Of a DNA stretch of 64,000 nt, positions 54,753-64,000 are shown in pieces. Every line of letters begins with the position of its first letter. Position 1 is the first letter of the stretch. This DNA comes from Teratosphaeria epicoccoides (taxonomy: Eukaryota > Ascomycota > Dothideomycetes > Mycosphaerellales > Teratosphaeriaceae): assembly GCA_021401465.1 (NCBI GenBank), contig JADDMT010000133.1, positions 1 to 64,000 on the forward strand. Direction: 5' to 3'. Made by a program: the position numbers and the translations under genes. The notes under the pieces were generated by a model, which was given only the letters and a program-made list of their open reading frames with translations, did not search any database and was not told the origin of the DNA.

Positions 54753-55598
54753 ATGCCGAAGAAGTATGATCTGAAGGTGATCCAAGGCTTCTTTGATGGC
54801 CTTCAGATCAGACATCTTGGCGAAGCCACCGGCGAGGACCTTGCAGATCTGCTGAAAGTCCTTGGCTGGGACACTGACGACGATGTTAGCCGCACCGCAA
54901 AGAACTGTCTGGCGTGGATACGGAAGAGGGTGAGCTTTGCGGAGTCCGAAGTCCACGTCCAGCCAGCAAAACTGGTCAGTAGCTGTGTGAAGCACCTTCG
55001 TGAGGGTTCGAAGCATCAGCCAGAGAGCAGTAGAAAAACAGAGAGTGCAGCCGCGCTCGAGCCCGCATCAAGCGTCCAGCCGAAGTCTCTGACCAGCACC
55101 GCCGACGGGAGCAAAGGTGACACCACGCTACAGCAGCCCTGCTCAGACATTGCAGCAGCTAATGTGAAGACGACAGACGTCGCCATGTCCGACAAGCGGA
55201 AGACGGAGGCCAGTACGAAGTCGAGCGTCAGCAACAGTGTTGAAGCACCCCTCCTCCAGCCCAAGACGAACCAGCCTAAGACGAACCTGTACACCAAGTG
55301 CCACTGTAGCAACGACGCCGAGCCGATATCCATCGAGCTGGGGACGAGCCCTGACACCAACGACGCTGAGGCAACAGTCAGCAAGCTCTCAGACCGGAAC
55401 GCCCAGCTCGAGACAGAGCTGTTTGCTTGCAAGCAGCAAATCATGATTCTCCACGAGCAGGTACAGTGGACTGCACAGCACTTGGAGCAAGTCATTTTGG
55501 AGATTGATGAGATCAAGCCGTTCTGCAGTAACATCTGGACCAGCATGAACACAGCTCACAGCAATGGATTTCGAGCCCCAGACGCTCAAATGTATTAA
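54753..55598 (+). CDS. Hypothetical protein with the shared N-terminal domain and a coiled-coil end (281 aa)
   Basis: Start ATG 54753, MPKKYDLKVIQGFFDG. The upstream open codons lack an ATG and are likely leader. Residues ~5-85 match in pattern the N-terminal domain of the protein at 38,796-40,346: DLLKVLGWDTDDD, CLAWIRKR and VQPAKLVSSCVKH against DLFDLLGWSYADV, LLDWMKRN and VVPKKIVQCVEAS. Residues ~90-205 are Ser/Lys/Thr-rich and disordered. Residues ~210-260 form a coiled coil (AQLETELFACKQQIMILHEQ). No intron is needed. Domain function unknown. It is the only plus-strand gene of the right half of the cluster. Confidence 0.7.
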   Translation: MPKKYDLKVIQGFFDGLQIRHLGEATGEDLADLLKVLGWDTDDDVSRTAKNCLAWIRKRVSFAESEVHVQPAKLVSSCVKHLREGSKHQPESSRKTESAAALEPASSVQPKSLTSTADGSKGDTTLQQPCSDIAAANVKTTDVAMSDKRKTEASTKSSVSNSVEAPLLQPKTNQPKTNLYTKCHCSNDAEPISIELGTSPDTNDAEATVSKLSDRNAQLETELFACKQQIMILHEQVQWTAQHLEQVILEIDEIKPFCSNIWTSMNTAHSNGFRAPDAQMY

Positions 55599-58500
55599 TT
55601 TGGCGGTGCAGAGCCCAGCGGAGGACAGCCCGCGGTAGACCACGGAGAGAAGAGCGTCTAGTTGACCTGTATATGTATGGTAGCACTCAGCCTGGCATGC
55701 TCTCCAGAGGTCGATTCAAAGGCTGCGTGTGATGGATGTCCGACGCCCTGAATGGCGTTCTGGCCGAGCTTCAACCGCTTCCAGATCGTACGGTAGTCAC
55801 TACTAGTACGGCGCGTGGTGCCCTGCTCCGCTGCACTGCTGACCTCCGCTTCCCGCCACCCTGCTCGAATACTCCGGCTCAAGCTAAGGGCCACATGTCC
55901 CTGCTGTCCTCCACCGTTCAAGGCTTGTGGAGCTCGTTGAGCCGGCCTTCGACTGCTGAAGCATGTGTTGTATGTTCGAATGGGTCGTCGTTGCCACTCT
56001 CAATGGCCATGGCGTCATCGCCGCGGTGCTACCCTTGATATACGCCGCCTTTGCGTCGATGGACATGAAAGTGCAGTGCCGCTGGTACATGACTGACTGG
56101 TACTCGATTATGGTGACGCCGACTAACACGAGCTGGTGTCCCGAGGTCTTCGTTGATGCTCTCATGCCTATGAGAAGCCTACGGCTGACCTAGCAACGGA
56201 ACACTTCGCCCTCCGCCCTGAGCACGTGGTGTCAAGACCTGCCGAGACAGCTTGTCCGCCGTACATCCATGGCAAGTAATATCATGTTTGTCGGACAGCG
56301 CACCCATACGACGTTGATAGTAGCGACGGCCATGCCGTGAGCCTCTCGGCAACATGGTTACATCTCGCTAGCTAGCGCCGACCTGCCTGTATCATCGCCT
56401 AGCGGATGTCTTGCTTTTAAGCACGCCTAGCGCGTCAATAGGATGGAATGATTGTTTATAGACATGGATATCATTGCATTCGTAATATGTCTAGCGTAAT
56501 GCACGGAAAGCATGATGGATGTGTGACAGCACTAACACTACCACGCCAAACACTTTACAACAGGAAGGCGCGCGACGCTTTGCAGCAGGAAGGCGCGAGG
56601 CATGATGCCGTGCCTGCCTCCTTGACGGTATACACCACGTACGCAGGACACCGCTTTGACGTGAATATCGACATCGCTTTGCGGCAGCACCTCCTTGAGC
56701 ACAATTACTAGCACACCTCCATGACGGTAAGCCGAGCCTATCTATACCGACAGGCGTCGGCAGGAGGAATTAGACCGCATGCGACCGCCAGACCATATTC
56801 CGCGCGATGAAGCAAAATGTAATATCGGAAAAGCTAGATGCCATCTACTCCGTACCCGACCGATCGCTCTTTGCAGCTTACTTGGTTCTCCAATGTAGCA
56901 TCTACTCAACGCGTGCTGCTAAGACCATGTATAGATGCCGTGAACCACAGGCTAGCGTTAAGTACGCAGTCGCAACTAGCTTGTCACTTTTTGCGAACTG
57001 AAGATCAGCTCCATAGAATGTTGAAACGAGAAGCGGAGTATTGCTAGAAGAGCAATAGGTCAGCGGGTTCTATTAAACAAGCCGATAGAGCAACCACTGT
57101 TTCCGAGACTCGAGCCATTGTGTCGAAGGCAGAGCAAAGCTAGTAGACAAGATACCAACTTTGGGAGGGACAGGGAAGCAATCCCGCATTTGATCGGCCG
57201 GCCGAGGTGGCTGCCCTCCACGGCGGTCCCCTCGGCAGCAAGTATGAACAGTGCAAATCATCTTTTCATGTCCATAGCGCCCGTGGCCTCTTATCGACTT
57301 GCTGCTACTCCTACCTGTAACAACTTCGCTGAATAACTTTGTACGCTCCGATAGCGAGGAAAAGAGCAGAGACTCGCCGCTCCTGGCTACGAGACCCTCC
57401 TCTACACACAGCGCTGAATCCCTCCCGAAGATCATGGCGAAGCTAGAGCCGACCGATGTGCCGGGCGGACTCGACCTGGTCACCGGCGTTTTTCGCGTTA
57501 CATATGCGGCTAGGCAAGAATGCGCGCAAAGCTCTCGATAGGCACTAGTGTCTCAGGTAGCCAACAAGGCAAGGCGAGAGTGCGAGTATGCGGACATCCA
57601 ATCCTCAAGTTCAGTGGAAAGAGCACGCGGAAGATACCATACCGTCCTTTGTGGCAGAGGTCGTTAGGTGAAGAGGACGAGGGTGTCATCAGCAAGTGCA
57701 AGGGTTACAGACGCACGTAGCTCAAGAGCGCGCATCTAGGCGCCGTTTGCTGTAAACCTTCCATTTGGCAGTAGAAAAGGTGACGAGTCCGTCCCTTCCG
57801 ACCTCTGGCTAGCGCTCGCAACGAGAAACATCATGATAGACGAAAGTGACGTGAGTCATCTTCATCTGCAATCACACTAATAGTGACTAACGGACTAGCA
57901 GGATTGACATCTAGCTGTCTGATAGTCGCCCCGGACAGTCGGGGAGGCTGCAGAGACAATCACAAGCGTCCGGCAGGCGCATTCGACCACACTGTCCTCT
58001 CAGAGCGACTACCGTCCGAGTGACGTGGAAAACACTGGCCTTAGCTCGCGCTAGTAATCAGGACAGAGGAAGGGCAGAGCATATACTCACATTTGATGGT
58101 TAATCGGGAAGCGGAGTATTTCTAGCACATTTCCCCTAGTTCTTATCAATTCTGCTTCTATGTCGAGCCGCCTTGCTTGATGCAGCGAACGGCGGTAGCA
58201 CTCATCGGAAGTTCAGAGAACAGCCCGCAGGAAGCATACTAGTTCATTCGAGCTATGAACATAATCTATTAGCATAACACGCATCTACATGACCGCTAGC
58301 GTTGACGCCGAACTCCATAAGAGACAGACCTAGTCTTATCTCATCGAGCTCTTTGACAAACTGCAATTGTAGAGCAGTTTCTCGCATTAGGTTCGGATTC
58401 GTGTTTGTAATGCCTTTAGTAGTAGCTAGCTACTAGCTAGCCACTTCCAACTCCACAGATAGCGAGCGTCGTTCATCCAAGCGGCGCTTCCGCAATTTCG

Positions 58501-58769
58501 TTGAGGCATGCCGATTAGTAGACCGCGGAGAAACCTTTGCTAGAAGACTCTGCGAGCGAGCACTTGGCCATGCGAGATGCTTTCGCCCATAACCTGATCG
58601 AGGAGGATGACCGGGCCAAGGTGCCCTCGGTAGCATCTGTCTGTCGTGCAAGCATGGAAGGTAAATAGTGCTGTAGTGCATTTTCAAACAGCGATCCCTT
58701 CAAATATGGCTGTGTATTGTTCCAGATGGCTAACACTGACAATGCCTGGTCACGCATCAGCGCCCAGAC
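55599..58769. other. Gene-poor stretch
   Basis: No frame with coding character on either strand. Scattered GCTAGCTAG words (for example about 56,368 and 58,425-58,440) suggest old, lightly RIP-affected repeat fragments. The open stretch at 57,073-57,483 (minus) has no recognisable feature and I do not call it a gene. Confidence 0.45.
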
Positions 58770-59050
58770 TTAGCGCTGATGCAGGTCATCAATTAGTGCT
58801 GATGCAGGCCACTCGACGCTGATGCTGGTTACTCAGCGCTGATGCATATTGCTCAGCGCTGGCGCAGGTCAATCAACGCTGATGCCGAGAAGTCAGCGCT
58901 GACGCGGGTCAATCAGCGCTGATGCGGGTCAGTCAGCGCTGATGCCGAGAAGTCAGCGCTGATGCGGGTCAATCAGCGCTGATGCGGAGAAGTCAGCGCT
59001 GATGCCGAGAAGTCAGCGCTGATGCCAAGAAGTCAGCGCTGATGCCGCGC
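58770..59050. repeat. 20-bp minisatellite carrying the palindrome TCAGCGCTGA
   Basis: There are fourteen units with a ~20-bp period. The core TCAGCGCTGATGC is followed by alternating CGAGAAG or GGGTCAA endings. The first five units are degenerate and the last nine almost identical, which suggests recent expansion from the right side. TCAGCGCTGA is its own reverse complement. Confidence 0.9.
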
Positions 59051-59781
59051 ATGCATGACTCGATCGACAGTTAAGGCCTATGTTACATAAGTAAGGGGAC
59101 CTTAAAGGCGTGGTTATCATGCTAAGGGTAATGCTTATAATTTCAGGCATCGCAATTCTGCATCTAGAAGGAGGAGCTTCTCTAAGAAGTTAGATAATTA
59201 CCTCTTATAGTAAGCGTACTACAGCCGACCCCGCATAAGGACATCTAGTCCTCTCCGTCCATCTTGACTTCTTCTGTCCCATTTTGCTTCAAATCCTCCT
59301 GATCACACTCCTTCTATCCTCAATCACAGCTGCTGACGCGGCGCAGGCTGTACGAAGTCGCCGCCGTCTCGTCGACGATCGATTGCACCCGCTGGGTGTC
59401 GCTCCGAGCATGGCTTAGACCCCTTGCCATGACTGCGCCATTACGCATCACTGTGTTCCAGGCTTCCGGGTTGGCGGGCACGGCTTCGTATCTGCTCAAG
59501 CTGAACGGTAGTGATTGCTGCGCCTGCAAGATTTGGAAACAGAGAAGGTTTATTGGCAAGAGGCCCGGACGGAGGGTTGCACGCGCAGGAATCATGCAGT
59601 GTGCCGCGCTCGAGACAGTCGATCTGGCGCTAGACCCGATATGCTCAAAACCACCCTGGACGAGGGCGGTTCCGTCCAGACGAGGACTAGCGAGGTTGAA
59701 GCGAACGCCCCACCGCCCGGGATGTGCCGCTGCGTGGTGACCTGAAGTATCCTCTCGTATGTATGCGCTGCACACAGGCGT

Positions 59782-62662
59782 ATGGCACCGGCAATAGACA
59801 ATGTGATTGAAGAAGGGAACTTCGAACGAGATGCCTTCTCCGTTTATCAGCGCACGCTTCTTTGCACTTTTTTCCGCAGCCCGGCTTCTTCGTGGTTAAG
59901 AGCGTACGATACAGAAGAAGGATCTCAAAGGGCAGCGAGGTCACAGAAAAAGGACCGGCGAAGAGCATGCGATTCAGAAGAAGGACCTCGAAGGGCAGCG
60001 AAGAGGTCGCGCACGTCACACGCAAGGGTTCGGGGAAGAGGAGAAGAGCCGGTCAACACACAAGCCCATCCGTGCCAAGGCAGCAGTCTGCCAGGGACAA
60101 ACCCGGCGAATATTACTCCCCGTGAGACCTTCGTCCAAGAGACACGAGCACAAGGACCGGCATCAGCACAAGCCCTACCCTCGACTCAATCCCTAACCCC
60201 GGCAGCACCATTACTGCAGTCGGCCACATCAGCACACCGGGCTACACGTACAGACAGAGCGGGCTTTTCAGACAGGCCACTAATCATTGAGCCCTTGGAT
60301 GACGTTGACTCATTCCTGAAAGGCATCCAGCAAGTCGTTGGCTTTCAATACTGTGAAGCCACCCTGCAACGATCTGAGACGTCGAAGACTTTCTTCCAAA
60401 TCTACATTCATGCCGCCGCTCAAGAAAGGATATCACGAGCAGTCAAAATCCTTGCTGCTAGACTTCATGTTGAGCTGTATGAAGGCAGTGCTGTGAGCGA
60501 CGTAGAGATGGAAGCTATCATGACCGCTACTCACCTCGAACAGAGGACTGTCTAAAACCATGCCACGAAGTTCAGAAGGCTTAGTCGAGCATCCTGCAGA
60601 CTTGCGCAGGCATTAGGTCCGGCTTCACCCTTAATACTGCATAAAATTGAGCAGTGGTAAGTATAGTGACGTGAAATGCTGCCGAGAAGGCTCCATCTGA
60701 TCTGCGAAATTAGGGGATCGTCGAAACCAGGCTCAGATCTTGAGCTGACTGAACTTCAGCGCGATTTGAGACTTAATTCAGCATATCAAAGAACCGAAGA
60801 AGCATTGCGACAACCTGTGTTGTTATTGAGGGACTGGCTGAAGCAGAGTATGTAAAGCCAGTCGGCACTGAGTACTGCTAACACGTGCTAGGGTGTGCTT
60901 GGTCGTCAACCGATAGGCGTGTGTCCGGACCCAGCTTGATCAATTTCAGCTTGTCTACAAACACTATGCTTAGTCGTTGGCGGCCGGACAGTCACTTCAC
61001 ACCATTTGCCAACCTTCAGCCTCTCGCTCAACAACTGGGGGTTCTGGTAGACGACAGCGATCCAGCACTCTTACTGCTTATACTCCTTGCATTCATGCAT
61101 GAGTCTTCTATCTCAAGTATGATCATTGAACGAATTGCGACGCCACAAGTCCGTTGGGGTCCCGAGGGCGAGCACATAGTACAATCGGCAACCCATGCTG
61201 GTGTGAACCCGCAACTTGCGAACCTGATTCTCCAACCATCTCGCATTGCTCGTTCCATGGAGCTGTTGCTTGCGAAGTCGCTGCTGAAGCGCGTTGATTC
61301 AGGCTCCAGCAGATCTCATTGGTACTACCTTCTGCCTGCGGACGTTAAGCAGGCCCTCGTGGAACACCTTCCTGTCCGCGATCACTTGTTCTGGTCAACT
61401 CAGGCGCTTGCTGTCATCGCTTGGGCTTTCCCACATCCCTTAATAGACGAAAGGTAGGCGTCTAAGCTTGTTCATCGTGTCTGCGTCCGCTAATTCTTGC
61501 CTACACCAGTTTCCAAGCTATAGGACCATTCTTCTCAGAAGCTCTCAACCACACCTTAGCTGGACTCTCAAAATACGGTAAGCTCGAGGAGTTGAATTCA
61601 GAGATTCAAACAGAGGTGTGCAGCGCATTCCTGTGTGCCTCAGAGCTTCCAGGAGATGGGAAGGATATTGCTATCGATCAGGCATGTCGTGTGGTGGACA
61701 TTGTTGAGGACGGTTTTCTTCGAGCATGGGCCGCCAGGAGGCGCTCCACCCGGTCTCGTGTTGGACGGAAGCCCGCAGAGTCATTCAGCCATCTCAATCG
61801 CGCGCGGCAAGCTCTTTCTTCCCAAGAAGGCAATAGCCCGCATCTATGGAATGCTGAGCTGGGGCTAGTCACATTGTCTCATGCCCAGAACCACATCAAC
61901 GCTGAAGATCTGGATGACGCAAGGAGCGTGTTAGGAACCTGGAAGCCTTTGGAGGCTCAGTCTCCATCGACACTAGAACGATATATCTGGAGTCTTATTC
62001 ATAGCAAGCTTGGGACAGTTCTTCGGTATCCGGGCCATTTTGCAGAGGCTCTCACATCTTTGCAGCAAGCTGTACGCTACTATTCGCCTCTTGTCGATCG
62101 TCTGGGAGTCATTTGCGAGCTGGCTGATGTGCTGACGGAACTGAACAACCCGGACCAGGCCATCGCCGTCATTTGAAAAGAGCAAGATCAATTGCAAGAT
62201 TCACTCTCGAGCACGGGCGGAAATATGCAGTTGCAGCTGTCGTTGGCAGAAGCTTTCATGCGCAAGGGGCTCCACCAAGACGCTGCTGGAATTTACTCCG
62301 CTGCCAATGAGGATGGCGGGAAGGTAAACAGGCTTCGGGCTGCAATTGGCCGTGCAAGGGTTGTACACTTGCAAGCAAGGTGGAATGAGGCCACAGAATG
62401 CTGGGCTGAGGCTCTTCGACTTCTCAACAGGTTATTTCCTCGCGAGGCTGATAATCACAGCGGCCATACAGCTCTTGGTATACTAGAGTCAATGCACTAC
62501 GCGTTGGTCAAGAAGGGTGAAACTCAGCTCGCTGCTAGCACGCAAGGGCAGATCAGCGGTACAAGGCAAACGAGTAGTAGCCGCGGCTGCACAAACTTCA
62601 TACCTGGCCTAAACACGTACTGGCGGCAGTATCTCGAGGACGAGATGCGTATACTGTCATGA
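59782..62662 (+). pseudogene. Decayed NB-ARC/TPR-type (NLR-like) protein gene lacking the NTPase core
   Basis: A start-like ATG lies at 59782. The first 257 codons end in a TAA at 60553-60555, after which the same frame continues to a GTAAGT donor near 60,657. After 60,690 the frame is joined over a 44-nt intron (60848-60891, GTATGT...GTGCTAG). It then gives the region that follows NB-ARC in fungal NLR-like proteins (ALLLLILLAFMHESSISSMI, HWYYLLPADVKQALVEHLPV). A 56-nt intron (61454-61509) leads to the TPR-like C-terminal region (IWSLIHSKLGTVLRYPGHFA, LQQAVRYYSPLVDRLGVICE), with an in-frame TGA at 62174-62176, and then LRAAIGRARVVHLQARWNEA to a stop at 62662. No P-loop is found. Intact relatives act in non-self recognition and heterokaryon incompatibility. 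Confidence 0.6.
59901..60012. repeat. 63-bp in-frame duplication in the N-terminal part of the NLR-like remnant
   Basis: Copies start at 59901 and 59964 and share CAGAAGAAGGA-CTC and AAGGGCAGCGA. The period is 21 codons, giving two EEG-QRAARS-type peptide copies, so the frame is kept. Confidence 0.7.
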
Positions 62663-63675
62663 TTGCCTCTATGGGCGAGCCGAAACCGCCTAGCGTATGG
62701 CAGCCTACATATCTAGGGAATTGGACGTCAGTAAAAGCTGCTGGAACGCCGAAGTCTGTCGACCAAGGCATAAACCGCGCTCGAGTCTGCTGTAGTGAGG
62801 GTCATTGAAAGTAGACGAGCGCGTACACAGCGAGCTCAAATCGGCCAGAATCTGCACTATCAATAACGATTGGTAGTCCCTAGGGCCCGACTCTTCGATA
62901 ATACGACAATAAGAACACATCAACCTCCGTCCGCACATTTCTGAGTCATGCACCGGAGATAGATGTTCCATGTGTGTCCCACTGCCTTGTAGTTTGCCTC
63001 TACTACGGCGAGCCTACTACGAGCATCTTCAGCGCTTACCACAATCACCACGATTCCCACGACTCCCAATCGACTTGTGTAGCGAGAGCACAGCACCTTC
63101 ACAGATCTGATTTGGTGGCGACGCCTCTAGCCGGCGGCTCTGCTTGATTTCTGATACTTCACACCAGAAGGGCATAATAGCTCCAGTCTACAAGATGCAA
63201 GAGTTTTGAAGGGAAACCGTCGAAAGGGAACTAAGCAAGCCATTCAGAAGATGCTATCGATTTCGAACCACCTGCCCATCAGAGGGCAGAGAATTCTGGA
63301 CGGGTCGTTCGCACTTGTCCCCGACGCCCATGGATCTCACGCACCTTTTCCTTGAATGAATGGATATGTAGTTCGATGCAACCCAATGAGAGGACAAGTA
63401 TTCCAATTTGCCGAACATTGTCGCCGTCTCTAAAAGTCGGCTAACATCTCAAGCGCTTCGTGCAACTCTCTTCCGCTTCATTCCACAATTGGACACGAAC
63501 ACCCAAGCATCGTCTTCCTTCGCCTCCTCGCACCTTCGTCCTTTCGACAATTCTCAGGGCTTGATTGACACAGTCGGGCAATTATCAAGTCGTCCTTCTC
63601 ATAGATGTCTGTTAGCAAGCAAACCTTTGATGCTGATTTCGCTGTACTAGATCAGGGAGATCTGTACATCTGGCC
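62663..63675. other. Intergenic region with no supported gene
   Basis: Short overlapping open stretches occur on both strands without domains, splice logic or composition bias. Nothing further is visible. Confidence 0.45.
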
Positions 63676-63861
63676 TTACTTCTTTTTCCTCCTCTCCTGA
63701 GAGGATTTTCCTGCGTCTTGGATGATCTTCGTGGAGTCGGGATCATCCATTATTTTCTTGTTAACAGCCTGTCGAGCTGCCCGCTGCTCTTCTTCCTGGC
63801 GGCGTTGAGCGTCCGAGCTGTTCGCGGGCCTATTTGCGCTGGAAGAAGGATTTCCCGTCAT
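63676..63861 (-). CDS. Possible small basic/charged protein (61 aa)
   Basis: ATG at 63859-63861. The protein is Ser/Asn-rich at the N-terminus and then continuously charged and probably helical (AQRRQEEEQRAARQAVNKKI), ending in SSQERRKKK. There is no signal peptide or membrane segment. Its codon pattern and the clean start and stop make it plausible. Short low-complexity frames also arise by chance, and no relative is recognised. Confidence 0.35.
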   Translation of the reverse strand: MTGNPSSSANRPANSSDAQRRQEEEQRAARQAVNKKIMDDPDSTKIIQDAGKSSQERRKKK

Positions 63862-64000
63862 GTTGAGGTGCTTTGCGAGAGTGGATCAGATGGCGAAGGC
63901 AATTGAGTTGAAGTCGAAGACAGGCCGAAGGGGGCCATTCATATCAGCAGCCCGGGGTCTGCTGGACTGTCCTGCACGAGTCACGTTGCTGCCTTGTGCA

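Noticed and set aside
58770..59050. CRISPR-like array of short regular repeats.
   Set aside because: The units are contiguous with no unique spacers, and the genome is eukaryotic; it is a minisatellite.
59320..59775. Minus-strand frame of 151 codons upstream of the NLR-like remnant.
   Set aside because: It begins at GTG rather than ATG, overlaps open plus-strand frames and has no recognisable feature.

Overview
The window looks like part of a filamentous ascomycete (Pezizomycotina) chromosome where a transposon-packed heterochromatic block meets a gene-bearing block. Three things suggest this. Protein-coding genes have short introns (44-114 nt) with GTATGT/GTACGT/GTAAGT-type donors and CTAAC/CTGAC branch sites. 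The first 35.8 kb carries CpA-to-TpA decay of the kind made by repeat-induced point mutation (RIP). A gene remnant near the right end matches the fungal NB-ARC/TPR protein family. I cannot name the species.

Region 1 (1-35.8 kb) has no intact gene, but conceptual translation shows long, otherwise clean reading frames studded with TAG/TAA at positions where relatives have Gln or Trp. CpG is well preserved and in-frame TGA is rare. On the minus strand at 1-5.77 kb is a Ty3/Gypsy chromovirus with gag zinc knuckle, protease, reverse transcriptase, RNase H, integrase and chromodomain. From 5.77 to 30.0 kb lies a very large inverted repeat, with arms of about 10 kb and 11 kb around a 3.4 kb spacer. 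Each arm carries a Plavaka-type (KDZ superfamily) transposase pseudogene and at least five accessory reading frames. One accessory frame, complete only in the left arm and extending into the spacer, joins a class I SAM-dependent methyltransferase domain to an unknown C-terminal domain. Degenerate palindromes (half-site near GTGCTAGTAGTA) recur in the non-coding parts, and the right arm holds a tandem array of long hairpins. From 30.4 to 32.4 kb is a 5'-truncated second chromovirus on the plus strand. From 32.4 to 35.8 kb is further degraded, AT-richer repeat debris.

Region 2 (35.8-64 kb) starts abruptly with normal, GC-richer sequence. Between 38.8 and 55.6 kb are seven predicted genes, five of them on the minus strand, all of unknown function. 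Several share one plan: a short ordered N-terminal domain, a long Pro/Ser/Ala-rich disordered middle and a coiled-coil or charged C-terminus. Two of them (38.8-40.3 kb and 54.75-55.6 kb) share a recognisable N-terminal domain. I worked out splice structures for three genes (47.4-48.6, 49.7-51.4 and 52.9-53.8 kb). Region 55.6-59.8 kb is gene-poor and holds a minisatellite of 20-bp units, each with a 10-bp palindrome. A decayed NB-ARC/TPR-type gene lies at 59.8-62.7 kb. The rest is gene-poor except for one possible small protein at 63.7-63.9 kb.

Taken together, this looks like a fast-evolving accessory region: a silenced nest of retroelements and a large multi-gene DNA transposon beside orphan coiled-coil genes and a dying NLR-like gene.
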